NCBI RefSeq assembly: GCF_022810305.1
Contig: NZ_JALGQH010000003.1
Coordinates: 1-64,000, forward strand
Reading direction: 5' to 3'
Source of the DNA: Rhodococcus sp. ARC_M6
GTDB lineage: Bacteria; Actinomycetota; Actinomycetes; Mycobacteriales; Mycobacteriaceae
DNA: 64,000 nt
Position 1 is the stretch's first letter, and every line of letters begins with the position of its first letter. Below, piece after piece: positions 19,626-28,393 of the stretch. A program made the position numbers and the translations under genes. The notes below the pieces were generated by a model. It did not search any database and was not told the DNA's origin. It saw only the letters and a program-made list of their open reading frames with translations.

Positions 19626-20894
19626 ATGAAAAAAGTATGGTTGGTCTGGGGTATCGGTGTTTTCGCCTACATGATCGCCGTGCTTCATCGTACCTCGTTC
19701 GGAGTCTCGGGCCTCGTTGCAACAGAACGGTTCTCGATCAGTCCGAGTGTCCTTTCGAGCTTTGTCGTCTTGCAGATCGTGGTCTATGCCGGCATGCAGA
19801 TCCCAGCCGGAGTGCTCCTGGACCGCTTCGGTTCGCGCATCATGATTGCGGTCGGTGCCGCAATCATGATGTCGGCTCAATTCACCCTTGCACTCACCGA
19901 ATCGCTGCCGATTGCGATCGGTGCGCGCATTGCGGTCGGTGCGGGCGATGCGCTCACGTTCATCTCGGTTCTGCGACTCGTTCCGCAGTGGTTCCCCGCA
20001 CGTCAGGTGCCACTGGTTTCGCAATTCACCGGCATTCTCGGGCAGATCGGCCAGGTTCTCTCGGCCTTGCCGTTCATGTTGTTGCTCAATGGTTTCGGGT
20101 GGACGATCGCGTACGGTAGCGCAGCATCCCTGGGACTGCTCGCCTTTGTCCTCGCGCTGTCGATCATCCGTGACTCCCCGCCGGGCGCGGACGTCAAAAC
20201 AGTTCCGGCGGGTGCTCGCGACGTCGTCCGACAGATTCGGGTGGTGTGGATGCGTCCCGGCACGCGTCTCGGTTTCTTCACTCACATGGGCACTCAGTTC
20301 TCGATCACCACGTTCGCCTTGCTCTGGGGTGTGCCGTACCTGTCGTCGGCGCAAGGTCTTGACGACGCAACGGTGGGTTCGTTGCTCACACTTTCGGTGA
20401 TCTCGGCGATTGTTGCCGGCCCGATCTTCGGCATTCTCAGCGGTCGTTTCCCGATGCGCCGATCGTGGTTGGTGCTGTCCATCATGATCAGCAATGCCGC
20501 AATGTGGACCATCGTGTTGTCGCTTGATCATCCGGCACCGTTGTGGCTTCTGGTGATTCTGATTGTCGTGATCTCCATCGGCGGACCCGGTTCGATGATC
20601 GGATTCGACTACGCCCGCGCATTCAACCCCAGCTCCAACATGGGTACCGCTCAGGGCATGGTCAATATCGGCGGCTTCCTGGCGTCCCTGATCGTCATCC
20701 AGATCATGGGCGTGATCCTCGGAAACATGGGCGGCTACACCTTCGACGGCTTCCGGGTGGCGTGGATGGTTCAATATCCGGTCTGGATCATCGGCATCAT
20801 CGGGGTACTGGTCACGCGAGGAAAGGCTCGACGTGAACTCGCCGCCGACGGAGTTCACGTGCGTTCGATGCGTGAGGTTCTACGCCGTCGCTGA
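19626..20894 (+). CDS. MFS transporter
   Basis: This 422-residue protein has 12 predicted membrane helices. The helix 2-3 loop carries a motif-A-like segment GVLLDRFGSRIM, and ARIAVGAGDALTFISVL resembles anion:cation symporter or metabolite transporters more than drug pumps. It starts 45 bases after the aldo/keto reductase stop and could be co-transcribed. The substrate is not predictable. The C-terminal tail is short and basic. Confidence 0.88.
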   Translation: MKKVWLVWGIGVFAYMIAVLHRTSFGVSGLVATERFSISPSVLSSFVVLQIVVYAGMQIPAGVLLDRFGSRIMIAVGAAIMMSAQFTLALTESLPIAIGARIAVGAGDALTFISVLRLVPQWFPARQVPLVSQFTGILGQIGQVLSALPFMLLLNGFGWTIAYGSAASLGLLAFVLALSIIRDSPPGADVKTVPAGARDVVRQIRVVWMRPGTRLGFFTHMGTQFSITTFALLWGVPYLSSAQGLDDATVGSLLTLSVISAIVAGPIFGILSGRFPMRRSWLVLSIMISNAAMWTIVLSLDHPAPLWLLVILIVVISIGGPGSMIGFDYARAFNPSSNMGTAQGMVNIGGFLASLIVIQIMGVILGNMGGYTFDGFRVAWMVQYPVWIIGIIGVLVTRGKARRELAADGVHVRSMREVLRRR

Positions 20895-20950
20895 CAATTT
20901 CATCCTCTGCGGGTGAGGATCCGCGACGGCGACGATGCCACGCTGAACAC

Positions 20951-21379
20951 ATGAACGAAGCACGCAACGTCGGTCCAGTCGAGTTGGTGGTGGTGGCGTT
21001 CCCCGGTTCGAGAGTGGACCCGGACACCGTCGCGGCCTTGCAGAACATTGTCGAGCGGGGGTTTGTGACGCTGCTTGATCTCGTCTACATCGCCAAAGAC
21101 ACCGAAGGCAACATCCGGCAGGTCGATGTCGATGAAGACCTCACCGACATCGGACTCGAAATACTGTCGATCGAGGCAAAAGCGTTGATCAGCGACGAGG
21201 ATCTCGATGTGGTCCGTGAGTCTCTCGAACCGGGAACGTCGGCCGCGATCATCGTCTACGAGCAGACGTGGGCACGTGACTTTGCGTCGAAGGCTCGGGC
21301 CGGCGGCGGAGAAGTGGTCCTGCACGTTCAGATCCCGCACGACGTCGTAGTGGCCGCTGTCGACGCGGCGCTTCAGTAG
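20951..21379 (+). CDS. DUF6325/DUF1269-like protein
   Basis: The 142-residue soluble protein contains GPVELVVVAFPGSRVDP, FVTLLDLVYIAKDTEGN and PGTSAAIIVYEQTWARDF, which match my memory of the small actinobacterial DUF1269/DUF6325 family. Function is unknown. A SHOCT-domain gene follows 20 bases downstream, a recurrent pairing in actinobacteria, so the two likely act together in envelope or stress-related regulation; this is inference. Confidence 0.75.
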   Translation: MNEARNVGPVELVVVAFPGSRVDPDTVAALQNIVERGFVTLLDLVYIAKDTEGNIRQVDVDEDLTDIGLEILSIEAKALISDEDLDVVRESLEPGTSAAIIVYEQTWARDFASKARAGGGEVVLHVQIPHDVVVAAVDAALQ

Positions 21380-21399
21380 ATTCAGTAGAGGAGATCGGC

Positions 21400-21726
21400 A
21401 TGGTTTTTCGAGGTGGACGTAGAGGACGGCCCGGTTTACTGGGCACCGTAGCGCGAACCGCGGTGGTCGCGGGAACAGCAAAAGCGACGTCCAATGCGAT
21501 GGATCGACGCGGCCAGCAGAAGGCTGCCGAGCAACAGGCCTATCAGCAACAGCAGCAGGCAGCTGAGCAGCAGGCCTATCAGCAACAGCAGCCGGCGGCA
21601 CAGTCGCCAGCCCCGTCGACTGGGGGCGATCTGGTGTCGAAACTGCAAGAACTCGGGAAACTGCACGAGTCCGGGGTTCTCTCGGACCAGGAATTCACGG
21701 CGGCGAAAGCGCAATTACTCGGTTAA
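21400..21726 (+). CDS. SHOCT-domain protein with Gln-rich linker
   Basis: This protein has 108 residues. The basic N-terminus (RGGRRGRPGLLGTVARTAVV) is followed by a Gln-rich linker containing a 12-residue repeat in two copies and a C-terminal SHOCT domain (LQELGKLHESGVLSDQEFTA). SHOCT domains are short oligomerisation or binding modules found at C-termini. A GAGGAG site lies 9 bases before the ATG. Probably co-transcribed with the DUF6325-like gene. Confidence 0.8.
   Translation: MVFRGGRRGRPGLLGTVARTAVVAGTAKATSNAMDRRGQQKAAEQQAYQQQQQAAEQQAYQQQQPAAQSPAPSTGGDLVSKLQELGKLHESGVLSDQEFTAAKAQLLG
21529..21600 (+). repeat. 36-bp in-frame tandem repeat (2 copies)
   Basis: Two consecutive 36-base units encode EQQAYQQQQ plus three further residues each (QAA, then PAA), inside the Gln-rich linker of the SHOCT protein. 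They differ at only a few bases, consistent with recent slippage duplication. Confidence 0.85.
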
Positions 21727-21750
21727 ATTTACTGCTGGAAGGCAATATTC

Positions 21751-23649
21751 ATGATCGATCCGCGAGACGCGTCAGCTTCGATTGCTTCGGCAAATGCGAA
21801 AGTTATTGAATCCCTACCCTTCTCCGATACATCTGACATGGATGATGCAGACCGTGGGCTCATCGCCGCGCTCGATCCGGGAACGGTGATCGACGGCAAC
21901 GGGAAAACCATCTGGGACAACGATTCTTACGCTTTTCTCGGTGAGGAGTGCCCTCCGACAGTCAACCCGAGCCTGTGGCGTCAGTCCGGTCTGGTAGCGA
22001 GGCAAGGACTGTACGAGGTTTCGGAGACGATCTATCAGGTACGCGGGCTCGACTTGTCGAATATGACGCTGATCGAGGGTGAGACCGGTGTCATCGTCAT
22101 CGATCCATTGATCAGTCAGGAGACCGGCGCCGCAGCGCTTGCTCTCTATCGGAAGCATCGCGGGGATCGCCCGGTGAAAGCGGTGATCTACACCCATTCG
22201 CACATCGACCATTTTGGTGGCGTCAAAGGCGTTACGACTGCGGAGGATGTTGCGGCGGGGCGTTGTGTCGTGTTGGCTCCCACCGGTTTCGTCGAACATG
22301 CCGTCGAGGAAAACGTGTATGCGGGAACGGCAATGGCTCGGCGGGCAGCATACATGTACGGCGCAGCGCTACCGCGTGGGCCGCGCGGAGCGGTAGGCGC
22401 AGGATTAGGGCAGACGACGTCGAAAGGAACGCCGACGCTCATTGCGCCGACCCATTCGATTTCGACGACCGGCCACACCGAAACTCTCGACGGCGTTCGT
22501 ATCGAGTTCCAGATGACTCCCGGCACGGAAGCGCCGTCCGAGATGAATTTCTACTTCCCGGACTTGCGTGCACTGTGCATGGCGGAGAACGCAACTCACA
22601 ACTTGCACAATCTGCTCACGCTGCGCGGCGCCTTGGTCAGGGATCCGCACGTCTGGTCGTCTTATCTCACCGAAGCGATCAATCGCTATGCTGCGCGTTC
22701 CGACGTGTTGTTCGCGTCGCACCATTGGCCCACTTGGGGAACCGGACGTCTCACCGAATTTTTGTCGCTGCAACGCGATCTCTACGGATACCTCCACGAT
22801 CAAACGCTGCGTCGAATCAACCAAGGCTGGACTGGTATCGAGATTGCCGAGGCTATCGAACTGCCCCCGGCGTTGGAGCAGGCGTGGCACACCCACGGGT
22901 ACTACGGGTCGGTCAGCCACAATGTCAAAGCCATCTATCAGCGGTACATGGGGTGGTTCGACGGCAATCCGGCGCACCTGTGGGAGCACCCACCCGTCGA
23001 GTCCGCGACGCGCCACGTCGAATTCATGGGCGGCTCTGCCGAAGTTCTCCGCAAGGCACGCGAATCATTCGATCAAGGCGACTTCCGTTGGGTTGCACAG
23101 GTAGTCAATTACGTAGTTTTTGCGGAACCCGAGAATGTCGAGGCCAGGAATCTGCAAGCCGATACGCTGGAACAACTCGGATACGGCGCCGAGAACGGAA
23201 CCTGGCGCAACTTCTATCTCACCGGGGCGTACGAACTGCGCAACGGATCGGTCGGGACGCCGACACAGGCGTCGGCTCCCGATATCGTGATGGCACTGTC
23301 GGTGAGCCAGGTGTTCGACGCGATCTCGCTGCGGGTCGACGGTCCACGAGCCTGGGGTGCGCACATCGTCATCGATTGGAACATCACCGACGAAGAACTG
23401 TTGTATCGAACGGAATTGAACAACGGTGTACTGGTCCACTTCGACAGGCCGGCCGATGCAGGCCCAGCGGATGCGACGTTCACTCTGGCTCGGCCCATGT
23501 TGCTGGGTGTGCTGCTGGGCGGCGCAGATCTAGCCGCTGCTATCGGCGACGGAAGTGTTGTCGTGGAAGGTGATCCAGCCAAGCTCGCAGAACTTGCCGG
23601 CTACCTGGATGAACCGGACCCGGACTTTGCGATAGTCACGCCAACGTGA
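21751..23649 (+). CDS. alkyl sulfatase, metallo-beta-lactamase fold (SdsA1/BDS1 type)
   Basis: The 632-residue enzyme should hydrolyse alkyl sulfate esters such as SDS to alcohol and sulfate. The N-terminal MBL domain has THSHIDHFGG (~148-157) and the diagnostic MTPGTEAPSEMNFY; a helical dimerisation domain follows (GWFDGNPAHLWEHPP), then a C-terminal SCP2-like hydrophobic-binding domain. Unlike Pseudomonas SdsA1 it has no signal peptide, so it is probably cytosolic. It lies 25 bases after the SHOCT gene but has its own translation signals. Its stop overlaps the convergent next gene by 14 bases. Confidence 0.92.
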   Translation: MIDPRDASASIASANAKVIESLPFSDTSDMDDADRGLIAALDPGTVIDGNGKTIWDNDSYAFLGEECPPTVNPSLWRQSGLVARQGLYEVSETIYQVRGLDLSNMTLIEGETGVIVIDPLISQETGAAALALYRKHRGDRPVKAVIYTHSHIDHFGGVKGVTTAEDVAAGRCVVLAPTGFVEHAVEENVYAGTAMARRAAYMYGAALPRGPRGAVGAGLGQTTSKGTPTLIAPTHSISTTGHTETLDGVRIEFQMTPGTEAPSEMNFYFPDLRALCMAENATHNLHNLLTLRGALVRDPHVWSSYLTEAINRYAARSDVLFASHHWPTWGTGRLTEFLSLQRDLYGYLHDQTLRRINQGWTGIEIAEAIELPPALEQAWHTHGYYGSVSHNVKAIYQRYMGWFDGNPAHLWEHPPVESATRHVEFMGGSAEVLRKARESFDQGDFRWVAQVVNYVVFAEPENVEARNLQADTLEQLGYGAENGTWRNFYLTGAYELRNGSVGTPTQASAPDIVMALSVSQVFDAISLRVDGPRAWGAHIVIDWNITDEELLYRTELNNGVLVHFDRPADAGPADATFTLARPMLLGVLLGGADLAAAIGDGSVVVEGDPAKLAELAGYLDEPDPDFAIVTPT

Positions 23650-24649
23650 TGTCGGCAATCAGTCCGTGATGGTCGGATCCCTCGATATCGATACGTTCGA
23701 GAGATGTGGCCACTGCACCTTTGGTGATGATGTGATCGATGCCCACGATCGCGGGGTACGACTTGTCCGTGGGGTAGGTGGGTATGAGTCCGGTGCCCAC
23801 CTGGTCCGCGGCGCTCGAGTAGCCGTTGGTGAGTAGATCGCGAAACTGCTTGTGCGAGTAAGTCGCATTGAAGTCGCCGCTGACAATCACATTGTCGTGG
23901 CCGGCCACCTCCGACATGTAGCTGCCGAGCTTGCGTTGTTCCGCAGCCCATACCGTAGCGGGTGAGATGTACGGCGCGGCAGTATGCACGGCAAACAACG
24001 TGACTGGTTGCGGCAAGCCGACATTCAGCTCAGCGGCCAAGGTTTCGGGTGAGAAGCCGTCTAGGCTGCGTGAATTCGACATCGGGAATCGGCTGTAAAT
24101 CCCGCCGCCACCGCCGCCGCCTGCGTAGGGGACCAAGAACTGGAACGGTAGGAGTGTCTCCAGCCCTGCGGCTTTCAAAGCGTCGGCCTCGCGTGACGTC
24201 AACTCGTCAATGGTCACCACATCTACGTTTCGATCGCGGACCGTGGCGACGAGTGATTCCGGGTTCGCCGAACCGACCATCAGATTAGCTTGCATGACGC
24301 GAATCGACGGACCATCTGCCACCGCGGTCGGACCACCCACGTACAGCGGGCCGACAAACCATCCGAAGGCGCTCAAGACGGCTACCGAAGCTGCGCACAC
24401 GATCCACTGGCGACCGATTCCGGCGACCAAGCCGCCGATCAAAGGGGCGATCATCAACAGCGGGGCGAACGACGCAAGGATGATCACCACGTTGTGGTCG
24501 ACATCGAGCCTCGTGGCGATCAAAGCGACCAGGCCAACCACGACTCCCGTAACTCCGACAACGCCTGCAAGCCGACGCAAGAGGACTCGGCGGGGGCTCA
24601 CGGCGTCGGAAGGCATGATCTCCATAGAAGCAGACTGGTTGACGGGCAC
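23636..24649 (-). CDS. membrane-anchored endonuclease/exonuclease/phosphatase family protein
   Basis: The 337-residue protein has three N-terminal membrane helices (LAGVVGVTGVVVGLVALIA; VVIILASFAPLLMIAPLIGG; WIVCAASVAVLSAFGWFVG). An extracytoplasmic EEP domain follows with IRVMQANLMVGSANPES, VIVSGDFNATYSHKQF and GSDHHGLIADITL (catalytic Asp, Asn and His). Relatives cleave phosphodiesters in nucleic acids, sphingolipids or inositol phosphates. The start is ambiguous between GTG 24649, ATG 24625 and ATG 24616; no good Shine-Dalgarno decides it. Confidence 0.85.
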   Translation of the reverse strand: MPVNQSASMEIMPSDAVSPRRVLLRRLAGVVGVTGVVVGLVALIATRLDVDHNVVIILASFAPLLMIAPLIGGLVAGIGRQWIVCAASVAVLSAFGWFVGPLYVGGPTAVADGPSIRVMQANLMVGSANPESLVATVRDRNVDVVTIDELTSREADALKAAGLETLLPFQFLVPYAGGGGGGGIYSRFPMSNSRSLDGFSPETLAAELNVGLPQPVTLFAVHTAAPYISPATVWAAEQRKLGSYMSEVAGHDNVIVSGDFNATYSHKQFRDLLTNGYSSAADQVGTGLIPTYPTDKSYPAIVGIDHIITKGAVATSLERIDIEGSDHHGLIADITLA

Positions 24650-24717
24650 AGTCGAAAATATACTGGTGTCTTTCGTTTGATCGACAGTCAGAACCTTTCA
24701 GTCCGTTCCTGAGCGAA

Positions 24718-25359
24718 TCACTCCTGGCGGTTGGCGGCCAGCGCGGCGTACCGGGCTTCGAGCCCATCGAGGAGTGCGTCGAGTGCGAGTTCAAAACTGG
24801 CGCCGTCGATTTCAGCGGCACGCTCGCGAAGGAGATGGGCCCGGGTGAGGTGGGGATAGCGTTCGTCGTAGATATCGGGATCGTCGGCAAAACCGCCGGA
24901 GAAGGTCGACATCGCGGCGCCGACAACCAGATATTTCACTGACGCGCCGATCAGGGTGGCGGTGCGCTGCGGCCAACCGGCGCGGACAAGCCCGCCGTGG
25001 ATGGCGTTCGCCCGTTCCAATGCGATAGGTCGCAGGCTGGGCCCGTACGCGAGAAACGGCACGATGTTGGGGTGTTGGGCGAGGGCGGCACGGTAGGAAC
25101 GCCCCCAGGTTTGTAGCGCCGAACGCCAATCGCCGGAAGCGAATCCGCTGACATCGACGGATTCCATGATCGTATTGGCGACGTCGTCGAGAAGTTCGTC
25201 TTTGTTGGCGTAATGGCTGTACAGAGACGGGGCTTGGACGCTCAGGGCGGTGGCCAACTTGCGCATCGAGAAGTCGTTGAGGCCCTTCTCGTCGACCAAC
25301 TTGAGGGCTGCATCTCTGATGATTTGCCTGCTCAACAGCGGAATGCGCGGTCGCGCCAT
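24718..25359 (-). CDS. TetR/AcrR family regulator (TetR_C-type ligand domain)
   Basis: The 213-residue protein has an HTH in LNDFSMRKLATALSVQAPSL followed by YSHYANKDELLDDVA. The C-terminal all-helical half resembles the tetracycline-repressor ligand domain. It diverges from the MaoC/acyl-CoA dehydrogenase operon with about 100 bases between, where two ACACTGT-type half sites are seen. It likely represses that beta-oxidation operon and responds to an acyl-CoA or related ligand. Confidence 0.88.
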   Translation of the reverse strand: MARPRIPLLSRQIIRDAALKLVDEKGLNDFSMRKLATALSVQAPSLYSHYANKDELLDDVANTIMESVDVSGFASGDWRSALQTWGRSYRAALAQHPNIVPFLAYGPSLRPIALERANAIHGGLVRAGWPQRTATLIGASVKYLVVGAAMSTFSGGFADDPDIYDERYPHLTRAHLLRERAAEIDGASFELALDALLDGLEARYAALAANRQE

Positions 25360-25394
25360 TGTGATCAGCCTCCTTGGACGTACTGGACAACCTT

Positions 25395-25431
25395 ACACTG
25401 TGAGTTTATGATCGCAATTACCTAACAGTGT
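25395..25431. promoter_or_regulatory. inverted ACACTGT/ACAGTGT half sites, possible TetR operator
   Basis: ACACTGT at 25395-25401 and its inverse ACAGTGT at 25425-25431 are separated by 23 bases, with further partial symmetry outside (CC at one end, GG at the other). They lie between the TetR gene and the MaoC operon. The wide spacing makes two separate half sites or chance possible. Confidence 0.35.
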
Positions 25432-25459
25432 TCGGAAATTGTACCGAGTGGAGAATTTG

Positions 25460-25921
25460 ATGACACGTGTGTTCGAGAGCAAGAGCGACCTTCTGGGCGC
25501 GGTCGGTGAGACGCTGGGAACAAGTGAGTGGCTCGAGATCACGCGCGAGATGGTGCACCAGTTCGCCGACGCGACCGGTGATCATCAGTGGATTCACGTC
25601 GACGACGAACGGGCGAAGCGTGAATCACCGTTTGGTGGCCCGATTGCGCACGGCTATCTGACGCTCTCACTCATTCCGGTTCTCTCCAAGAGCGTGTACC
25701 GGATCGAGGGACCGAAACTCCTGGTCAACTACGGTTCCGACAAAGTGCGATTCCCCAGTCCCGTTCCGGTGGGTTCCCGGGTTCGCAACACCGTCGTTCT
25801 GACTTCGGTCGAAGAATTGCCCAACGGTTCTCTGCAGAGTCAAGTCACCAACACGGTCGAGATCGAAGGCTCGGACAAGCCTGCTGTTGTGGCGCAAACC
25901 GTGACACGAATCTTCTTCTGA
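25460..25921 (+). CDS. MaoC-family (R)-enoyl-CoA hydratase
   Basis: The 153-residue protein has a single hot-dog domain. FADATGDHQWIHVDDERAK holds the hydratase-2 motif with the catalytic Asp and His, followed by FGGPIAHGYLTLSLIP. Mycobacterial Rv0130-type hydratases of the same size hydrate trans-2-enoyl-CoA. The ATG at 25460 has GTGGAG upstream and is preferred to 25439. The two acyl-CoA dehydrogenase genes follow, so hydratase and dehydrogenases form one small beta-oxidation operon. Confidence 0.9.
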   Translation: MTRVFESKSDLLGAVGETLGTSEWLEITREMVHQFADATGDHQWIHVDDERAKRESPFGGPIAHGYLTLSLIPVLSKSVYRIEGPKLLVNYGSDKVRFPSPVPVGSRVRNTVVLTSVEELPNGSLQSQVTNTVEIEGSDKPAVVAQTVTRIFF

Positions 25922-25948
25922 CTCTCCTGTACAAGAAAGTAGTCTCCT

Positions 25949-27121
25949 GTGAATCTTGAACTCACCAGCGAGGAAGTAGCGTTCCGCGATGAGCTGCGAA
26001 CCTTCTTCACCACTGAAATCTCGGCCGAACTCCGCGAGCGCGCAGCAGGTTTCGGAAAGCTGAGCCGCGAAGACCTCGTTGCGAGCCAGAAAGTCCTTAA
26101 CGCACACGGCCTTGCGGTTCCGCATTGGCCAGTCGAGTGGGGCGGTAAGGACTGGACTCCGGTTCAGCGCCACATCTACACCGACGAAATGCAGTTGGCG
26201 TCGGTACCCAACCCGCTGCCGTTCAATGTCGCAATGGTCGGCCCGGTTATCGCGGCTTTCGGTTCGCAGGAGCAGAAGGAGAAGTTCCTTCCCGCGACGG
26301 CCAACCTGGATATCTGGTGGTGCCAAGGGTTTTCGGAGCCCGAATCGGGTTCCGACCTGGCGTCCCTGAAGACGACCGCTGTTCGTGACGGTGACGATTA
26401 CATCGTCAACGGACAGAAGACATGGACAACCCTGGCGCAGCACGCTGATTGGATCTTCTGCCTCGTCCGCACGGACTCGGGTGCGGCGAAGCGTCAGGCC
26501 GGAATTTCTTTCCTGCTGATCGACCTGGCAACCCCCGGTATTACCGTTCGTCCCATCAAATTGATCGACGGTAGCGTCGAGGTCAACGAAGTGTTCTTCG
26601 ACAACGTACGAGTACCGGCGGAGAACCGCGTCGGCGAGGAGAACAAGGGTTGGGACTACGCCAAGTTCCTTCTCGGAAACGAGCGCACCGGCGTCACCCG
26701 CGTCGGATACTCCAAAACCCTTGTCGCCAAGGCAAAAGAGAAGGCTCGTAAGGTCCGCGTCGGAGCTGGAACGCTGCTCGAGGATCCGCTGTTCGCGGCC
26801 AGGTTAGCGGAGTTGGAAAATGAACTCCTGGCTCTGGACCTGACGCAACTTCGCGTCGTCGCGAGTTCGGCAGACGGCAAGCCGAATCCGGCGTCGTCGC
26901 TGCTCAAGCTCCGGGGCTCCGAATTGCAGCAGGCCGCAACCGAACTGTTGGCCGATGTCGCCGGACCGGATTCGTTGCCGGTGGACGCTACTGACATCAG
27001 CTCGCCCGAGTGGGCGCAGCAGTCGGTACCGCGCTACCTGAACTACCGAAAGGTTTCCATCTACAGCGGATCAAGTGAGGTGCAGCGCTCCATCATTGCC
27101 TCTTCGATTCTCGGATTGTGA
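25949..27121 (+). CDS. acyl-CoA dehydrogenase, first of a pair
   Basis: The 390-residue FAD enzyme has the ACAD layout: FSEPESGSDLASLKT (flavin/substrate loop), TWTTLAQHADWIFCLVRTD, GNERTGVTR, and the C-terminal YSGSSEVQRSIIASSILGL. It resembles the large subunit of pimeloyl-CoA-type dehydrogenases. It begins with GTG and ends 9 bases before the second ACAD gene. Actinobacterial FadE proteins coded side by side often form alpha2beta2 tetramers (ChsE1/E2 type), so this is probably one half of a hetero-oligomer. The substrate is unknown. Confidence 0.88.
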   Translation: MNLELTSEEVAFRDELRTFFTTEISAELRERAAGFGKLSREDLVASQKVLNAHGLAVPHWPVEWGGKDWTPVQRHIYTDEMQLASVPNPLPFNVAMVGPVIAAFGSQEQKEKFLPATANLDIWWCQGFSEPESGSDLASLKTTAVRDGDDYIVNGQKTWTTLAQHADWIFCLVRTDSGAAKRQAGISFLLIDLATPGITVRPIKLIDGSVEVNEVFFDNVRVPAENRVGEENKGWDYAKFLLGNERTGVTRVGYSKTLVAKAKEKARKVRVGAGTLLEDPLFAARLAELENELLALDLTQLRVVASSADGKPNPASSLLKLRGSELQQAATELLADVAGPDSLPVDATDISSPEWAQQSVPRYLNYRKVSIYSGSSEVQRSIIASSILGL

Positions 27122-27130
27122 GTATCTGAC

Positions 27131-28264
27131 ATGGATTTCGAACTCAACGACGAACAGACGATGCTGCGCGACACCACACGTGAGGTGCTCAGTCGCAGTT
27201 ACGACGCAGAGAAGCGCAACGCCGTGTCGGCCACCGAGGCGGGGTGGAGTGCCGATGTGTGGAAGCAGTTGGCGGAGTTGGGTCTGCTCGGTCTGCCGTT
27301 CGCCGAGGCTGACGGGGGCATGGGGGCCGGCCCGGTCGAGACCATGGTCGTGATGACCGAACTCGGCCGCGCACTCGCGCCGGAGCCGTATTTGGGTGGC
27401 GTTCTGACGCCCGGCGGTGTGATTGCCGCAGTCGGTTCCGCTGAGCAGCGGTCGCGTTACCTGCCGTTGCTCAGTGAGGGGACTGCACTGGCTGCCTTTG
27501 CCCATGCAGAACCCGGTACACGCTGGCCGGTTGCAGCCGTATCGACCACGGCAACAGCCTCCGCAGCGGGATGGACAATCAACGGCGTCAAAAACCCAGT
27601 CCTGCAGGGCGACAGCGCCGATGTCGTAATCGTGACTGCGACTCTGCCTGACGGTGGCACCGGACTCTTCCTGGTGGATGCCGAGGGTGCCGGTGTTTCA
27701 CGCACCACATTCACCACACATGACGGCCGACGCGGCGCGCAGTTCGCATTCACCGATGCCGCCGCAGAACCGCTCGGCGAAGGCGGCGACGCCAGTTCAG
27801 CGATCGTCGAGGCAGAAGTGCGGGCGCAGGCAGCACTGTGTGCCGAGGCAATCGGTGTTATGACCGAGGCATTGCGTCTGACGACGGAATACCTCAAGCA
27901 GCGTAAGCAGTTCGGTGTTTCGCTCTCGAAGTTCCAGGCGCTGACGCACCGCGCCGCGGACATGTACGTGACGCTCGAACTTGCGAGCAGCATGAGCCTG
28001 TACGCAACGATGTCGATCGCTGACGGCGTCATCGATCCGGTTGTGGCGTCGCGGGCAAAACTGGCTGTCGGGCGCGCTGCGCATCAGATCGGTCAGGAAT
28101 CCATTCAGATGCACGGCGGTATCGGTATGACTGCCGAATATCCAGTCGGACATTATGTCTCGCGTCTGGTTGCCATCGAGCACACACTGGGTGCATCCGA
28201 CGATCACCTGCGGGTGCTCGCCGGCAATGTTTCCAACTACTCGATGGTCAACGTCGGCGAGTAG
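27131..28264 (+). CDS. acyl-CoA dehydrogenase, second of a pair
   Basis: The 377-residue ACAD has a weaker flavin loop (AFAHAEPGTRWPVAAVST) than its neighbour and a conserved C-terminal half (YLKQRKQFGVSLSKFQALTH; SIQMHGGIGMTAEYPVGHY). The degenerate front and good back are typical of the smaller partner in heterotetrameric dehydrogenases, such as the pimeloyl-CoA dehydrogenase small subunit. It is followed by a strong terminator hairpin, closing the TetR-adjacent operon. Confidence 0.88.
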   Translation: MDFELNDEQTMLRDTTREVLSRSYDAEKRNAVSATEAGWSADVWKQLAELGLLGLPFAEADGGMGAGPVETMVVMTELGRALAPEPYLGGVLTPGGVIAAVGSAEQRSRYLPLLSEGTALAAFAHAEPGTRWPVAAVSTTATASAAGWTINGVKNPVLQGDSADVVIVTATLPDGGTGLFLVDAEGAGVSRTTFTTHDGRRGAQFAFTDAAAEPLGEGGDASSAIVEAEVRAQAALCAEAIGVMTEALRLTTEYLKQRKQFGVSLSKFQALTHRAADMYVTLELASSMSLYATMSIADGVIDPVVASRAKLAVGRAAHQIGQESIQMHGGIGMTAEYPVGHYVSRLVAIEHTLGASDDHLRVLAGNVSNYSMVNVGE

Positions 28265-28278
28265 TACGGATTCCCCCG

Positions 28279-28312
28279 GAGAAGGCCACGCAGGTTTCTG
28301 CGTGGCCTTCTC
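28279..28312 (+). terminator. strong hairpin terminator after the acyl-CoA dehydrogenase operon
   Basis: GAGAAGGCCACGCA pairs perfectly with TGCGTGGCCTTCTC around a 6-base loop, 14 bases after the stop, and is followed by TTGTG. It separates the operon from htpG. Confidence 0.88.
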
Positions 28313-28393
28313 TTGTGTCCACAGGGCCGGGTCCGTAGCTTTTGCAGTGGCGTAAAATGCCGGTGACCAGTCCGAGAAGAGAAAGGGATCGAA

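Noticed and set aside
19581..20858. 425-residue minus-strand open frame opposite the MFS gene
   Set aside because: Rich in Asp, His, Arg and Gln with no hydrophobic core; a typical shadow of a membrane-protein gene.
22263..23573. 436-residue overlapping frame inside the alkylsulfatase gene
   Set aside because: Arg/Ser-rich composition and no motif; the alkylsulfatase frame is complete and conserved.
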